Of a DNA stretch of 64,000 nucleotides, positions 22,395 through 35,555 are shown in pieces; the stretch's first letter is position 1, and each line of letters begins with the position of its first letter. The stretch spans positions 2,232,001 to 2,296,000 of the forward strand of contig JAVHNS010000007.1 of NCBI GenBank assembly GCA_036872755.1, written 5' to 3'. Both the position numbers and the translations under genes were made by a program. The stretch comes from Orbilia blumenaviensis (Eukaryota > Ascomycota > Orbiliomycetes > Orbiliales > Orbiliaceae). The notes under the pieces are model-generated. The model ran no database searches, had not been told where the DNA came from, and worked only from the letters and a program-made list of their open reading frames with translations.

Positions 22395-25300
22395 AAAACC
22401 TGTATATACAAAAAAAGTGATTTCAAGTGGTCTCATTGCAAAGTACAGAACTTCATTACAGCACATTGTTGTTTAAAAAGAGTTCAGGAGGATTGAACAT
22501 ATATATCCAAGTTTTACTTCCTTTGGCAGCTACATCAATCGCAATTTGATGGATCGATAATAATGGATATACCTACCTACCTAGTTACCTAGTTGTATAC
22601 ATCAGCGATGAAAACTGCTAGAATCTACACTCCGCCATGGGAACCTGGGGCAATGGACTCTGTGTTTATACAGCAGAGTATTTATCGTTTGGCTCGCTGC
22701 GGCATCGTATCACGTTGGGGTGGAGTTCTAAGAGCTTTCAAACACGAATTTCTCTGTTTGATAAGGCTTGGTTCTATTAAGGTTCAACATTAGGCATTTT
22801 CATATATTTTAAGGCATATAATTAATCAGTACAATACAAAATATGCTTTAATTATTTCCAGCGGCAGGCGGTTACTTCCGGGGCGGGCGTCTCAGTTGTC
22901 ATACCTAGTTTGTGTAAAGACCTTACTAATATGTTTGTGTTGTGCGAGCAAGTGTCATTCGCTTCTCCGGCCTGCATGCTGTCGAGTCTGGCCAGGAGTG
23001 CGCGGCTGCTGAGCCTCACTGCCCTCAACTAGAGGTTTCGGCGTATTGATGTAGATTATTTATAATTTATATACATATTTGTTGACTCTAAGTTATTTAA
23101 GCATAGCAGATCTGCCGACGCGCATATGTGTAGCACATAGCCACTGGTAATATAGTTAGATCTAGATTAGCTGCGTGGTGATTTCCAATTTGTACATTCA
23201 ATGTTTACATACGTGTAATGGGGAATATCGAATAGGTGTACAAGCTATAACTAAGCGGCAGGTCGCCATTCACCTAATTAATCGAGCTCCATATCTTGCA
23301 GCCGCCAGGTGCTCGCTTCTCTAGTTCTCCTGTCTACGCTTAAGTGCCGAGAAAGAATGAGACGTCTCAACTCAAATCAAACAAGAAATTCATTTCTTTC
23401 GAATTTTAGTCCTTATATTTTATCGTTAGCAAATTATAATAGGTGAGTTAGCTAGTTTCCCCGTTGGCCACGCAAATGTTGGAAATATCACAATTGCGAG
23501 TGGTTGGCCACAAAAACCCGAGCCGAGTCGATGTAGCATCGAACAAGTTGCAATCTATCCTCAGTAGGATACCAACTTGAAGATAAGGCGTGAGTCAGCC
23601 GCAGCTGAGCCTCCTAGCATGTAATGAAATATTCGCACTGCAATTTTGGGCATGCGTCATCACCCACTTAATAGAGCAGAGCAACTGCAACTCCTTCATG
23701 ACTCGCAGTGCATCGCAGGTCAGTACCATCTCTATCGATATCTTAGTTCCGTCAATAATATACCATTATAAGCTAGGCCCTAACAAACCAAACGACAAAC
23801 TCACGTACGGCTTCTGGGATATATATAGCGCTCCCCTGGAAGTTAGCAATTCAGCGTATCTCAGAACTAATTTTATTGTATGAACGCCACTCGACTCGGT
23901 TCTCATAATTTAAGCAGTCACGTCCCTTAGATATCCTACACGAGAATAAAAAATATGCGTCGCCATCACAGTAATCTACACATCCAATGGACGCACCCCG
24001 CAAGGGGAGCCGATGAATCGAAGGAAAGGGAAAGGCTCAACAAACTCATAAGGGCTTACTGCAGGCAGGAAGGAGTTGTTAGGAGGCATACTACGTTTGT
24101 CTCAGGGTTTGTTCGGTTCGTGATTCCAGAACCTAGAATCAATTTCGTCTTTCAAACGATAATACTATATGCATAGCTGTCAAAGGCCCCAATAGAAAAT
24201 GATCATGAAATCTTGAAAGACTTAATTAAGAATATTTTGGCTAACCAAGTATTTATTTTGCTCTCGGAACAAATAGTGGAGTCAACAGAGCTGATCCCGG
24301 AGGCCCCTATATCTCGGTCCAGCTTAAAAATGACGAGATGCGTAGACGGGGAACACATCGGAGGGCACATATTCGGTTCAATTCCGATTACAACATAAGA
24401 TGGGGCGAGTCCCAATTGCATGATGAAACAAAGGACGAATCTACACCGTCGATTTCAGCCCATCGAACCCAGACTCGACATCCAACTGCTACATCTAGCA
24501 GACCCACTAATCTAAGAGCCAGTACGGCGTCCCCCGCTCACCATATTCAACACCGAAATTCTCGGTTACCAATAAATCGCCCCGGTAGATCTAACCCAGG
24601 ATCCCAATCTAACCTATCCCACCAAGCTCACCACCAATCGCGGCCACCCATATCATACCCCCCCAATTCAGCGAGACAAATACACTCTAGAGCTGGTGGG
24701 AGGCCAAGGGGGCAATCGGAACGTCCTGCTTCCCCTGAAAGACTCGCGAATAATCGAGCTGGTGCGGGTCAGGAGCGTCCAGATTCTAATGATTGCTTAT
24801 GCTGTATTATATCATGATCAGCTACAATAACAATCTTCACACAAGTAAAATTTTACTTCTACCGTTAGTTCCACAGCCATGCTGATAAGGACTTCGGGGA
24901 GTAAAACTACCATGTCCACTGTGCCGAGTCCTAGCATTGTAAACCGAGGCAGCGCCTAGGTTAGATCAAAAAACGCAACATACATGTAACAAGGCTTCGC
25001 TTTAAAACAGCCCATTCTATTTCGTATCTTCGGGGTTTCTTTCTTGTTCTGGCATTTATGCGGTGGTGCTGTAGTCCTTCCCTTACCCAACACTATCGTC
25101 GCTATTGCCATTACCTAATCGCAAATCCTCTCTTGGATCTTTATCTATCTTTCTGCGTTTGCAAATCCTATGAATTTCTACTACTTTTCCCCAAGAAGCC
25201 GGTAGATATCCGATCTTTATGGTTCGTAACCTCTAAAATCTTTAAATGTGAAGGTCCAAACATATTGTAATCATTTTGTCCATCCTAAACCGAAAGTACG

Positions 25301-27384
25301 CACCATTACAGTTAAGTATAACCATTACGCCAGCTCTAGTCCAATGAACGTTCACCACCGATATTTGATAAGATTCATGAGGTAGGTCGCGATTGTCGCT
25401 TTGGGAAATCAGTAGTCTTTTGCATTTTCGTGACCCACCTATAGTATAGATAGTATTACATGCAGTACAAATATATTGATACCGCACTAGTTTGTGGCAC
25501 GTTCATGGGTTTAACACACCCGGTTTATTCGCATACCCACATAGCGGATAGAGTCGGGAACGAAAAGAGTAAATATCGTGATCGACGTTAGATGCGGTCG
25601 TCCTTTGACTTCAATACAACCTTGAACACTCGTATTTATACTACCCTATACTACCAATATGCATAATCATTACCAAGTATATATTTAGAATGATCGCAAA
25701 TAATTATAAATGTACCGAGACAGCTCATATATGATACAGATCGATTTGTGTGTTGCCAACAGCATATACTGTCGGCATTATCGGCACCTTCAATATACCA
25801 GTTTTGGAAATTTCCAAGTGGGGTCATATGTGGTCTCGTTGGTCATATGCAAATATCTTAAGGCTAAGCTTTAATCGTATCTCTCGCTTAATCAGAGATC
25901 CCTTTCGGTTCCTTGTCGGAAATAGATATCCGGGTATAGGCTCTATAGCTCTGCCCTCATGATCTCCAGGGCCACATATCTGTACGCTAGCGCGCATGCC
26001 TAGACCGTTACAATGCAGCCAATTTGTTAACAACTAATCTAGATTTAAGTTTCCAGGATTAAGCCTGGCTATAATATTTGATACCGTCATGGAGTAGTTT
26101 AAGCGACTCGCGAATCGGTCACACAAGATGGAGTTAGTGATCGAAAGTTTTCGTAGCGAATAGAACCGTAACAACTTATAGTTGCTTAGTTGAGGACATA
26201 ATTTGGCGATCATATATATCGCGTTCGGCTGCTGGTTCCTGGTTTGGTTCTCGAGGGCATCAGGGTTGTGGCACAGACGGTGCGGGATTGGTAGCTGCCC
26301 CCGGGCCCCAAAAACCTGGGACCAAAATAAGCAAGAAAAAATATATTAAAAAGTTTAAAATATGTATTATTATATTATGGGAATTTATGAATGGTTGCTG
26401 CGGTCAAATCTCACACGAGTTTCCATTGTCGGCGTGGCGTCGAGCGGAAACGAGAAACGTTCTGCAGGGTCGCTTCAACCTACTACTGGTGGTATAATTA
26501 TTGTTCGCAGGAGAAAAATGCAACAAGATTCGACTGCGGTGAGCGCACACACATATATCTACGTACTGAGGTACTAATAACCGATATTCTAGATCTATAA
26601 TTTAAAAAGACGCGAGGAACGGATAAAAGGATCACACTATCGCGGGTTGCAAGGGCATAATTTGCAGTCGCTTGCGAAACAGCAGTTGGGGACTACCTAT
26701 TTTGATACATGGCATGAATATATATTCTGGGATCTAGGATGCTGTGATCTTCACATCCTTTTGGTTACGAATCCTATATCATAAATTCGGTTAATTTTTA
26801 TGGGGTGACAAATACCTGGGTAAGTAGTTAGTGCATGGAGTTGCCTATATAATTGCCCATAATATTATAATTGGAACGTCTATTTAGGCATATCCGCACC
26901 AAGCCTTTTGGGGCATAGGTACTGATATACCTATGTAATAATTTTGTACTTCATCCCGCTGCCAAGACTAGGATATCAGGATGTAAACTCGGATACTGGG
27001 GCATCGGTGTACAAGTGCTTAAGTGCTTCGGGTGGGGTACTTCATAATGAGTATACGTAGTTTGCTTTTCCCTCTTGTAGAACGGTTCATATCATATTAT
27101 GATTTTGCGAACAGCTGGGTCCGAGGCGGTGACCGTGTTCGGACACAACATTCTATCGCGAGGAAGGTTGATTTGAGTCCAATTGAAGACCGATGGATGT
27201 AGGAGTTCCAAAATCTCATAAACCATTTAAAGGCCAGGTTTCCCGCCCTGCTGTGGTCTTCTTTGGTTCTTTCTTTCCTCCATCACTATCGTTGATCACA
27301 GCACCCGTTCCTCCAGCCATTCCTTAAGCCAACTTTATAGCCTCTACGGCATAAAACCCACTTTCGTTGATTTCCTCTTTTACC
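22395..27384. other. Gene-poor AT-rich block
   Basis: About 5 kb with low GC, many TpA steps and stops in all frames. One open frame (24338-24817) deserves a separate entry. The right end (about 27060-27384) must hold the promoter of the first Egh16-like gene. No intact mobile element was recognised. The composition is what repeat-induced point mutation leaves behind, but I cannot show an original repeat. Confidence 0.5.
24338..24817 (+). CDS. Possible disordered protein ending in a CaaX-type motif
   Basis: A 159-codon frame, open further upstream to about 24248 and so perhaps the last exon of a longer gene. The product is polar and rich in Arg, Ser, Pro, His and Asn, without a folded domain. 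It ends CLCCIIS. The last four residues, CIIS, fit a CaaX prenylation signal, and the two preceding cysteines could be palmitoylated. Such an ending is unlikely by chance in a random frame but not impossible. No start codon with good context or upstream exon could be fixed. The frame sits alone in an AT-rich block, and its base composition is richer in GC than its surroundings. Confidence 0.3.
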   Translation: MRRRGTHRRAHIRFNSDYNIRWGESQLHDETKDESTPSISAHRTQTRHPTATSSRPTNLRASTASPAHHIQHRNSRLPINRPGRSNPGSQSNLSHQAHHQSRPPISYPPNSARQIHSRAGGRPRGQSERPASPERLANNRAGAGQERPDSNDCLCCIIS

Positions 27385-28708
27385 ATGATCGAGTTCAAGA
27401 TCTCTGCTGCAAGTGCCGTAGCTATCTTAGCCGGTGTCACGCAGGTTTCTGCCCACGTTCGTTTTCTGCAATCTTGGGGGAACTATAACCATAAGGTCGG
27501 GGGAGGCTGCCTCGGTCATCTTTACAACTATCCGCCAAAGAATTACGGCCACGATCAATGGCCTGGGCAATGGGACGTCATCGTTTATAGCGACCCGGTA
27601 GTCCCGGCGTGGGCGCCCAGTCCTCATGTAGGGAAGCCACGTCGATGGATGAGTCAAGGCTGTGGCGCAAGCTTGCAAACAACCTACGATTACGCATACT
27701 CCATTGATCCAAATAGAGCTGCACCACCGTCCCTCGCTAAAAACTGGGGTGAGCTCTGGAAACATAGAAACTACCATGTATTCATGGCCCCCGTCCACGG
27801 GAATGCCTATATTCAGACGAAATCGGCCATAATGAAGGAGGTAGCTGAAAGTAAGCGATGAATCATTTGAAAATGCTCCCGGAACTTCTGATACCTTTGT
27901 GCGAGAGAAGTACTAACGTAAATCTCGTCAATTAGACAGAATGGCATTGTCAACACCTGGTGGTTGGGTTGAAATTGCAGTGAGTTAAACCATTATATGA
28001 TATAGCGGCTGTCTCCGTGCTAATCTATCTTACTAAGACTTACCAAGTTAATGATGACGGAGCGGGGCCTTTCAGGTCAGCTAGTTGACTAAGTTTAATT
28101 ATTAATTTCTCAACCAAGATGCACCTAAACCTCTAACTTTGGGATTATTTGATTTTAGATGCCGAATTGACGAAACTGGTACTGGCCAAAACTTCGCTGA
28201 TTGGGTAATCCCAGTGAGGCAACCACCGGGCGAACATGGAAAGGCCAGTATTTATCCATGGACGAACAACAAGCAGTCAATTATCAGGGTTAACCTTCCC
28301 TCGAATATAAAATGTCAAGCCACATACGGCAAGTTTAAAAACGTTTGCATTTTGCGGTGCGAAAACTACGCACCCAACGGACCTTTTGGAGGCTGCGTGC
28401 CATTCCAGGTTATGTATCCAGAGGCAGCGAAGCCTAAGCCTATCCCAATCAAAGTTGAACCAAAGACTCCGGAACCGATACCACCAAAGGGCGATCCTGG
28501 TTACAATGTTGGTCACAACAACTACAAGGAGAATACCTACTACAGAAACAGGCGTCGTGCTGAGGCTATGGCTGGAACAGTAGCCATTGCTGCCGAGGAG
28601 GAGGTGAGGAAACGCTCTACTCAGTCTACAGAAGGTACCGACGCCCTTGCCGCTGAAGAAGAGCGACTTGGGCACGGAATTCAATCCAAAGAAGCGGGTG
28701 ATAAATAA
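27385..28708 (+). CDS. Egh16-like secreted protein A
   Basis: Four exons, 27385-27850, 27936-27979, 28038-28075 and 28159-28708, with consistent phases; 365 aa. Residues 1-25 are a signal peptide ending VSA, and the next residue is His (HVRFLQSWG). The family core follows: the Gly-rich CLGHLYNYPP region, SQGCGASL, TPGGWVEI, YQVNDDGAGPFRC across the two tiny exons, VNLPSNIKC, NVCILRCENYAPNGPFGGCVP. Egh16-like proteins (Pfam PF11327, related to Blumeria gEgh16 and Magnaporthe GAS/MAS proteins) are secreted in appressoria or infection structures. After the core comes a tail of about 100 residues, first Lys/Pro-rich, then Glu/Ala-rich. A tandem relative lies 5.1 kb downstream on the same strand. 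The biochemical activity is not established. Confidence 0.9.
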
Positions 28709-29308
28709 TTTGTCTCATGTATTCGCGCATGCTACCCGTCAGTTAGTTCAGGTATAGGCAAAGCGGTCGTAGATACAGCTGGACTGCGGGAAAGAAGATT
28801 GTACGAAACCACCAACATTGACTTAAAAATAGAATACAAAAATAAAGAACCCTAGAAGATCTCCCTAGATTATTTTTAGAAGACTCACCACTTTGAGCTC
28901 TTCAATATCATTGATTTTAAAAACTTCAACCACATAGCGGAGATCAGTTCGAGTATAATAACGTGGACAGCTTTCGGCTCAACAGAGTCAATTTGGTCAG
29001 ATGTGTGTTTTAGCTGTTAAGCTAAAGGCCTGTCCGTCTCACTATACCTAATTAACTGATCTCCAGCATATGCATATTGTGAGACTATAGAATAGTCTCC
29101 ACGAGAGTACTAGCTAGAGAGCTAGCCCATCAATTTAGAAGATGAAATGAACAGCTCAGAGCCCAGAGAATAGCAATTCCACATTGGCTAAGGATAAATG
29201 AATGAGCTGGATTATATATAAATAACAAAAATAGTACACTGAGAATATGAATAAAAGAATAAGCGCCATAGCTATAACGAGTAAACAGAAGAATATAGAA
29301 GGAATATA

Positions 29309-29322
29309 ATATATATATATGT
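29309..29322. repeat. TA dinucleotide run
   Basis: A short (AT)n tract inside the AT-rich block between the two Egh16-like genes. Confidence 0.7.
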
Positions 29323-32300
29323 ATCGTCGACTTTCTGGAAAGAACATAAAACGCGGGGGCAAGTTTGTGCCCAACTGATAAGTCGGGTTCTGTGCCCGTA
29401 TCGCTCTACACCAAGAAATTGCTAGTAAAAATTCGAAAAAATGTAATATTTCTCGACGTTTTTGATAGATTATTTCTCCAAGCTTACTACCAGTTATAGG
29501 TATAGATCTGATAGTACTCGATCGAGTTTAAGTACAGCCGTCCCAGCCAACGAGACCACGTCCCAGTAGAAACCCGTAATTCCAAAATGTGTTGTTTTCA
29601 CAAATGCAACAAATACGTGCTTTCCCACCAAGGCTTAGTAATTCTTCTCAGCAGAGCAGCAGGACTTTTCCAGTATGGATATAAGGTAGCCGTATCTTTA
29701 ATATAAACCTATGGAGTGGCAGTTTACGTTTACTCTCTCTGATACAAATATTTTTCAATCCAGAGTAGCGTTTAACAGCTAGACTCCCCTATCGTAGATA
29801 CCACCTCCTCACAACAGCCTTGCCATTCTATTTGTTTTAAACGATATATAGCTATAGAAATTTAGCCATTTAATCAAGCGAGGGAGGAAAGAAGAAAAAA
29901 AAGTGAAAGTCGGCTTTTAGCAACCCAAATGTCACGCTGGGCTATAGCCTCGCCCACGCGTCCACCTAGCCTGACATCCCAGCTTTCTTACGCAGTAAGC
30001 CTGTCTACTTAGTCTTTTTAAGCGATTGGCGAAACCGCGGTATTTTCCCCCACTAAACCTTCGTCGGGGCTGCAATAAGTGTATATTCCCTCTCCGTGTG
30101 CACTAATCAACTTCTTTATGACATATGTACATGCGTTGGTTGCGATTTTCACAAACGTTTTTTATGGATAGTCTCGTACAAAACTACTTTATGGATATAG
30201 TTTGGATTACTGTCTATATAATTTTCGAATCGAATTATGATATCAACGAAGTACTCCAATAGTATTCCGTGGTTTGAGAGCTCTGAAATATAGTGGTATT
30301 GCAATATTGAATTATCTGCTTTAAAACTGTTTAGGTACTTAGCATCGAAGCAGCACTTGCGAGGCGGTGAGAAAGGTAGCTGCTTTAACTTTGTTGGACT
30401 TTTTTACCGCTAGGCTTTAGGTTGCCTATATGAATGAATACTTCAGTAAGTAACTACATAGTGACCCTTGCATATGATTAAGGCCCTAACTAAGGGTCTA
30501 AGTACATAGGTATTGAAGTAATTGCGATATAAGGTGTGGCTTGTTTTGTCTCGGCTGATGTGTAGCAGCAACGATGGTTTGGGAGTCGAAATGCTTCAGA
30601 TGCCCAACTTATATCATTGACTATCTGGATGCGTACCTTTTCATACTTTGCTGGTGGCTGTTTTATATATTATACTTACCTAAAACTTATAACATAGCAT
30701 CCCATTGATAGCTTCATGGTAAATTATAAAGTACTACTAGACAATGCATGGCACTAGTACCGTTGAAGGAACTCCTAATTTGGGTACCCTGAGGAAGCGC
30801 CAACAGATATATCGAACGAGCCTGTTCATCCTCGGCTACAACCATCGTATTCCTTCAATTTTAGACATGTGCGACAGTACCTACCTTAAAATTTCAGTGG
30901 TAAATTCATCTGGGGCTTGATGAACCGATTTAAGGCTCGAGCGCGCTCTCTTGGACAGCACGAGCCGAATTACAGACACCACCAATCTGCAAAGCCGGAA
31001 CTAAAAATTATTTAGCCGACATGAGTGCTGGAATTAAACCCAACTAGCTCGCCAAGGTATATACAACCTTCAATACCAACCATTTCCAGGCGAAAAAAGG
31101 AGCAACATCTATGTGGGCTTAGTTAAGCTCTGGTTTTTGAAGACACGAGTGCGATGCTATTTTGATCTGAGTATGACTAGATTAATAGTTCAATGAAGGT
31201 TCTTTCGATGCCATATGTGATCTAGATAGCGCTATGGCCATGCATCTAAGCTTGATATCTTTCGAGTTGGCGTTGCTTGCATCTTATTTCCCTACAATCT
31301 TAGCTAAATTGAAATCGAATAGCGACCTAGGACGACAAAGCGGGTTGGTTTCTGACTTGAACCACCTATGCTGAATACGTATCTTACGCTCAGACACTGA
31401 TCATCAGAGCCATGCGGGTGTATTAGTTCGATGTGTTAATCACGATTCTGGCCGACAATAGCCGATATCTAAGAATCCGTAAGTAAAATAAATGACGAGA
31501 TACGAGCCGTGATACTTAGAGAAATTTCGTTTTTAGGAACCGGCATCCATACATAACGTAGGAGAACAGAATCACCTGTAATTCTAAAGCCAGTATTCTC
31601 AGGCCATCAAGTTCATCAAAATATTTCCATCGAAGTTCGCGTCCGGACGTCCATAACCTACTCACTAATCCCGGTGGCCGGTTGAGTCGACTGTCGCCGA
31701 GAAGCCACCTTGTTGTAGGCCGTGAGGTGTATGAACAGCAAAAACAAAATATGTGAAAACCCAAGACAAGGAAATAGGGGAAAACGCCTGCACACACGGA
31801 AGGTACAGAATCCTGGGAGCCAAGTACTTCATAGATAATTATCGATAACTCTAGTACTGGCGCGAATGGATTCACTTCATACTGTGCATGCAGGCCAACC
31901 AGGCAATTTGTTGCGGGGCCCGACTCTACCATAGCTAGCCTCTTCCATTCGTTTGATAAGTACCAGCATGTTTATGTCGAATCTCGCATCCGTAATTTTC
32001 AGAAATCCCATACAATACGTATCATCATGTGCATCGCACTCGTCGCCGCCCCCACGCAAAAGAAAACCGTCGCTTATATGCTGGGGTTCCGAAAGTTAGT
32101 GTATTGCATTAAGATGCCTAGTTTATGCAAGACCTTACTTTGTGCATTTCCAGTGTCTATTGGAATATCTTGCAGCTAGGCTATGACCCCCGCTAAGTTA
32201 TGCCGTGTTAGAATCTTCCAACTCCATCTATTCTAAGCTTCTCCAACATCTCTTCGAGTTTAATGGCCTACTATAGCCAGAGCAACCAAAGATCGGATTA

Positions 32301-33715
32301 TTGTCAGAGATTTTGGAATTCCTAACCGAGCCATATGGGCCTCTCAAGCTCCTCGTTTGGTATTAGTGGTGTTGAATTTGTGCGTTGACCCACTCTGCTG
32401 CATGAGCATGTGCACTAGTTGCACAAAAGTACCCTGCATCATCGTGAGACACCGCACTGATAGCCAGTAGCCAATTGAATGATACGACACAACTTTACAT
32501 ACTTCCGATGCGCGCATGCACATTTGCAAAATCCATCCTCCTTGGATATCTCTAGGGCGCGGCCCAACGAATCACAATCATCAAGCATAACCAAATTGGT
32601 GTTGCTAAAGTGTGGCAGATAGGTGAAGTATTTATCACTACTAGCTAGAATACTACCTTTACCTAGTTCCAATCTTTGGAAAAACATTTCTGGTTGACAA
32701 GTAGAGAGTATAAATACGGGTACGAGGCTAATATAAAGATGAGATGATTGCAACTAATCGTGGCTAGATCTAGAGTGAAAATGGGTGTCTGAGCTTACGT
32801 TGTCTTAGTCCTCGTAATCAGGGAAAGTAGCATGCTAAGTAGCATGGAACTTAGCTTCTTGAAGCTAGTTGATCAGGTATGGTCTACCAAGCTAAATTTC
32901 AAAAGCTTAAAAAAAAACAATAATAAAGGAAATCCTGAAAATGAAATCTGCAGATACAATTAAAAAAAAGAAGACCGATAAAATAAAATTTTGAAAAGCA
33001 AAAAGGCTGGTTTGAAGGCTCGAAAATCTTATTTTACGTCCACGCCCTGTACAATGCGGAATCTGGACAGAATCCTTAGGATTCAATGAGCGTGAGCGCC
33101 TCCATACTACTTGTGTGATTTCAAGACTTGCCCATTTTAAATATAGACACGAGATTCAAATACATCCAATCTCGTAATGAGGCGATTCTAATACATTAAA
33201 TGAATGATGTTCTGTAGAAGATGTCTGTGCACCTATCTACGATAACTCAATAGGTATCCAGGTTCCGGTATGTTTAACCTTCAGACCTTGCTTCCTACGC
33301 AGCCTATTTCCTATAATCCGGCCCTTTTGTTGTAGTCCCTATTTAAAAATGTGACAATACTTTGGAACAAAGAAATTATCTTCGCATTCGAGTATATTTA
33401 TCTGGAAAACTCCATGTCGCTTTTTTATGTGTACACGTAAGTTCCCGGATACATCCTTTCTACTGAGCTTAGACCCGCCCTTATTATCAACTTGGTTTCC
33501 GATCGCTCTCACCTTGTCTGAATAGAGATATTATAGTCTTTGATTCTCGTTTCTCCGCCGACATTGGATTGAAATGGGTACTATGAACCTGATTGTTAAC
33601 TTTAGGCGATACTTCAACGATCGAACCATCTATGCATCTATGGATAATGATATTAGGTGAGGAGGTGGATATATGAAGGGCACTGGAATGGTAGCGACGA
33701 CTCGAGTTTAAATAA

Positions 33716-33723
33716 TATATAAA
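33716..33723 (+). promoter_or_regulatory. TATA-like box of Egh16-like gene B
   Basis: TATATAAA lies 171 bases before the ATG of the second Egh16-like gene, and pyrimidine-rich leader sequence lies between. It is placed plausibly for a core promoter of a strongly regulated secreted protein. The start site is not visible. Confidence 0.4.
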
Positions 33724-33893
33724 CCTTCATGATTGCTGACATGACAGAGAATATTTTTTTCTACCACCCCATCCACTGAAGTCCACCTGATCTTCTATCC
33801 ATTCATTCAACCCCTCAGTACGATCCTTTCTGTCATTTGTATTGTCAGTCATTTATTGAATTTTCCGGATCAGAACCGAGACAATCTTTTAAG

Positions 33894-35555
33894 ATGCATT
33901 TCTCCACTCTTTTGACATCTATCACAGTCGCTCTTGTCGGTATCATTGACGTTACATCCGCCCATTGCGTCTTTATTGACGCCTACGGAAACGCCAAGCC
34001 AGCAATTCGTGGCCACGGCCTCGGATTCGGCCCATTTACGCCCCGTAAAGGTACACACCTGTTGCCTCACCAGCGAGATATCGCAGTTTTCGATGACAGA
34101 GTCGTTCACACCGCCTGGAACAAAAAATACCGCCCTTATGGGTGCGGTTGCTCGGCTCAGACCAGTGCTGTCTGGTACGAGAAAAATATGAAAACTAGAT
34201 GGAAGGAGAAGGGATCTTGGCTCTTCAACGATGTTACTCCGGCTGCTGCTTTTATAAATGTGAAGAGCAGCGTCGATTACCTGGCTTTTCAAGAAACTAG
34301 AGGAGTGACCAGAAGCTGCCTGGCAACTGGAAGGAAGGGGCTCAAGACCGGCATTCCTCAGGTGACAGCCGGAGGGAAACTACACATCCTTGTAGTAAGT
34401 CAGATCTATCTCAATAGCAGCCTTTGAGCTGATAACCTCCATCATATCTTCAAAATTAAACCCCCCACCACTTGCCCACAATAAAGAAAACAAAAGCCTC
34501 TTCATGATCATCTGAGCTAAATTCAGTATGTAGTACCAAGTAAATCTCGACGGCGGTGGTCCATTCAAATGCAAGATCGACTATAAGGGCAACGGAGCTA
34601 CCTGGACGGCACCTCTACAAGTAATCAAAAACTGTCCAGGCGACCAAAGTTCTAGTTTCAACTGGCCAGGAATTGGTAAAACATGCTGGGTTTCGATTGC
34701 AATGCCAAAGCGCTTGAACTGCCATGGGAAGTACGGAGCCAACGGCCGTATTGAAAACGTCTGCCTGGTCCGCTGTGAAAATAACGCCGCGTGAGTATCC
34801 TGCTCCGTTCTTGGAAGGGCCCGAAAGCTTCGAGGCTACATTATTTTGTTCACGTTACTAACTCCTTGGATAGGAACGGACCATTTGGCGGTTGTGTTCC
34901 CATTAAGCAGTTTATACCTAGTAGGAAGGTCGTTACCAAGAAGGTTGGAACGAAGAAGGTCGTGAGCACAAAGGTAATCACGAAGAAAAAATACATAACC
35001 AAACAAAAGACAGTTCGAGTGCCCGTCACCAAGTTTATCAGGGTTCCAGCGCCCAAGCCTACCAAGGTTGCCCCTCCTAGGATTAGGGTTGTCACTGTTA
35101 CTAGGGCTACGGTCATTGTCCTTACCCAGGGTAAGGTTCGGAAAACCACTTCGGTCGCCAAAGGGGGTGTCGTTACTATCACCGAGACTGTCAAGCTCCC
35201 GCCAGCTAAGACGTCCACCGTTACTGTGTTCGAAGAAGAAATTTTTGATGAAGAAGTCCCTGAAGATGGCAAGGATGACGACGACGAAGATGAAGACGAC
35301 AGTTCTGAAGTTGAGGCAGACCCTGCGAATGATGATGCCAATAAAGTTGGCCCTAAGGCCGCAGAGGCTACAGAGAAGCCAACTCCGGAGGAGATTGAAG
35401 CAGCTATCGGCGGAGAAGAATTTGACGAGGATGATATTGAAAAACTCAAGGATGAGAAGGTTAGCAAGGAAGACAAGGAATTGCTTCAAGAGGCTGCCAA
35501 GTCTAAGGATCAAAAGGTTGAGTTTGAGGATATCCCGGATTCATACAAGTTGTGA
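33894..35555 (+). CDS. Egh16-like secreted protein B with a basic-then-acidic tail
   Basis: Three exons, 33894-34394, 34534-34790 and 34874-35555, phases consistent; 479 aa. A signal peptide of about 22 residues ends TSA, so the mature protein starts with His-Cys (HCVFIDAYGNA). The core is closer to the classical family than copy A: GHGLGFGPFTPRKGT, CGCSAQTSAVWY, YQVNLDGGGPFKCKIDY, LNCHGKYGANGRIENVCLVRCEN and NGPFGGCVP. The last 200 residues form a two-part tail. First comes a Lys/Val/Thr-rich stretch of repeated TKKV-like units (about 285-390), then a strongly acidic stretch (DDDEDEDDSS and following). The basic part could bind acidic polymers or the cell wall; this is inference. It is a tandem paralogue of copy A but shares only the core. 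Confidence 0.92.

Larger units (their letters stand above)
28709..33893. other. AT-rich block between the two Egh16-like genes
   Basis: About 5.2 kb without a supportable gene. The sequence is low in GC, rich in TA and has dense stops on both strands, with a short TA run near 29309-29322. A 138-codon minus-strand frame at 31516-31932 has no domain or splice partner. The block may be a decayed repeat or a third, mutated gene copy; I see no recognisable Egh16 motif surviving in it. Confidence 0.5.

Noticed and set aside
25745..25765. TGTTGCCAACA, also seen near 20532 and in similar form near 15079, suggesting inverted-repeat ends of an element.
   Set aside because: The copies are isolated, unpaired and without target duplications or a transposase between them.
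31516..31932. A 138-codon minus-strand frame in the AT-rich block.
   Set aside because: No recognisable domain, no splice partners, and no Egh16 motif; probably chance.
34836..35513. Long minus-strand frames over the last exon of Egh16-like gene B.
   Set aside because: Antisense shadows of the repetitive Lys/Thr/Val and acidic coding sequence.
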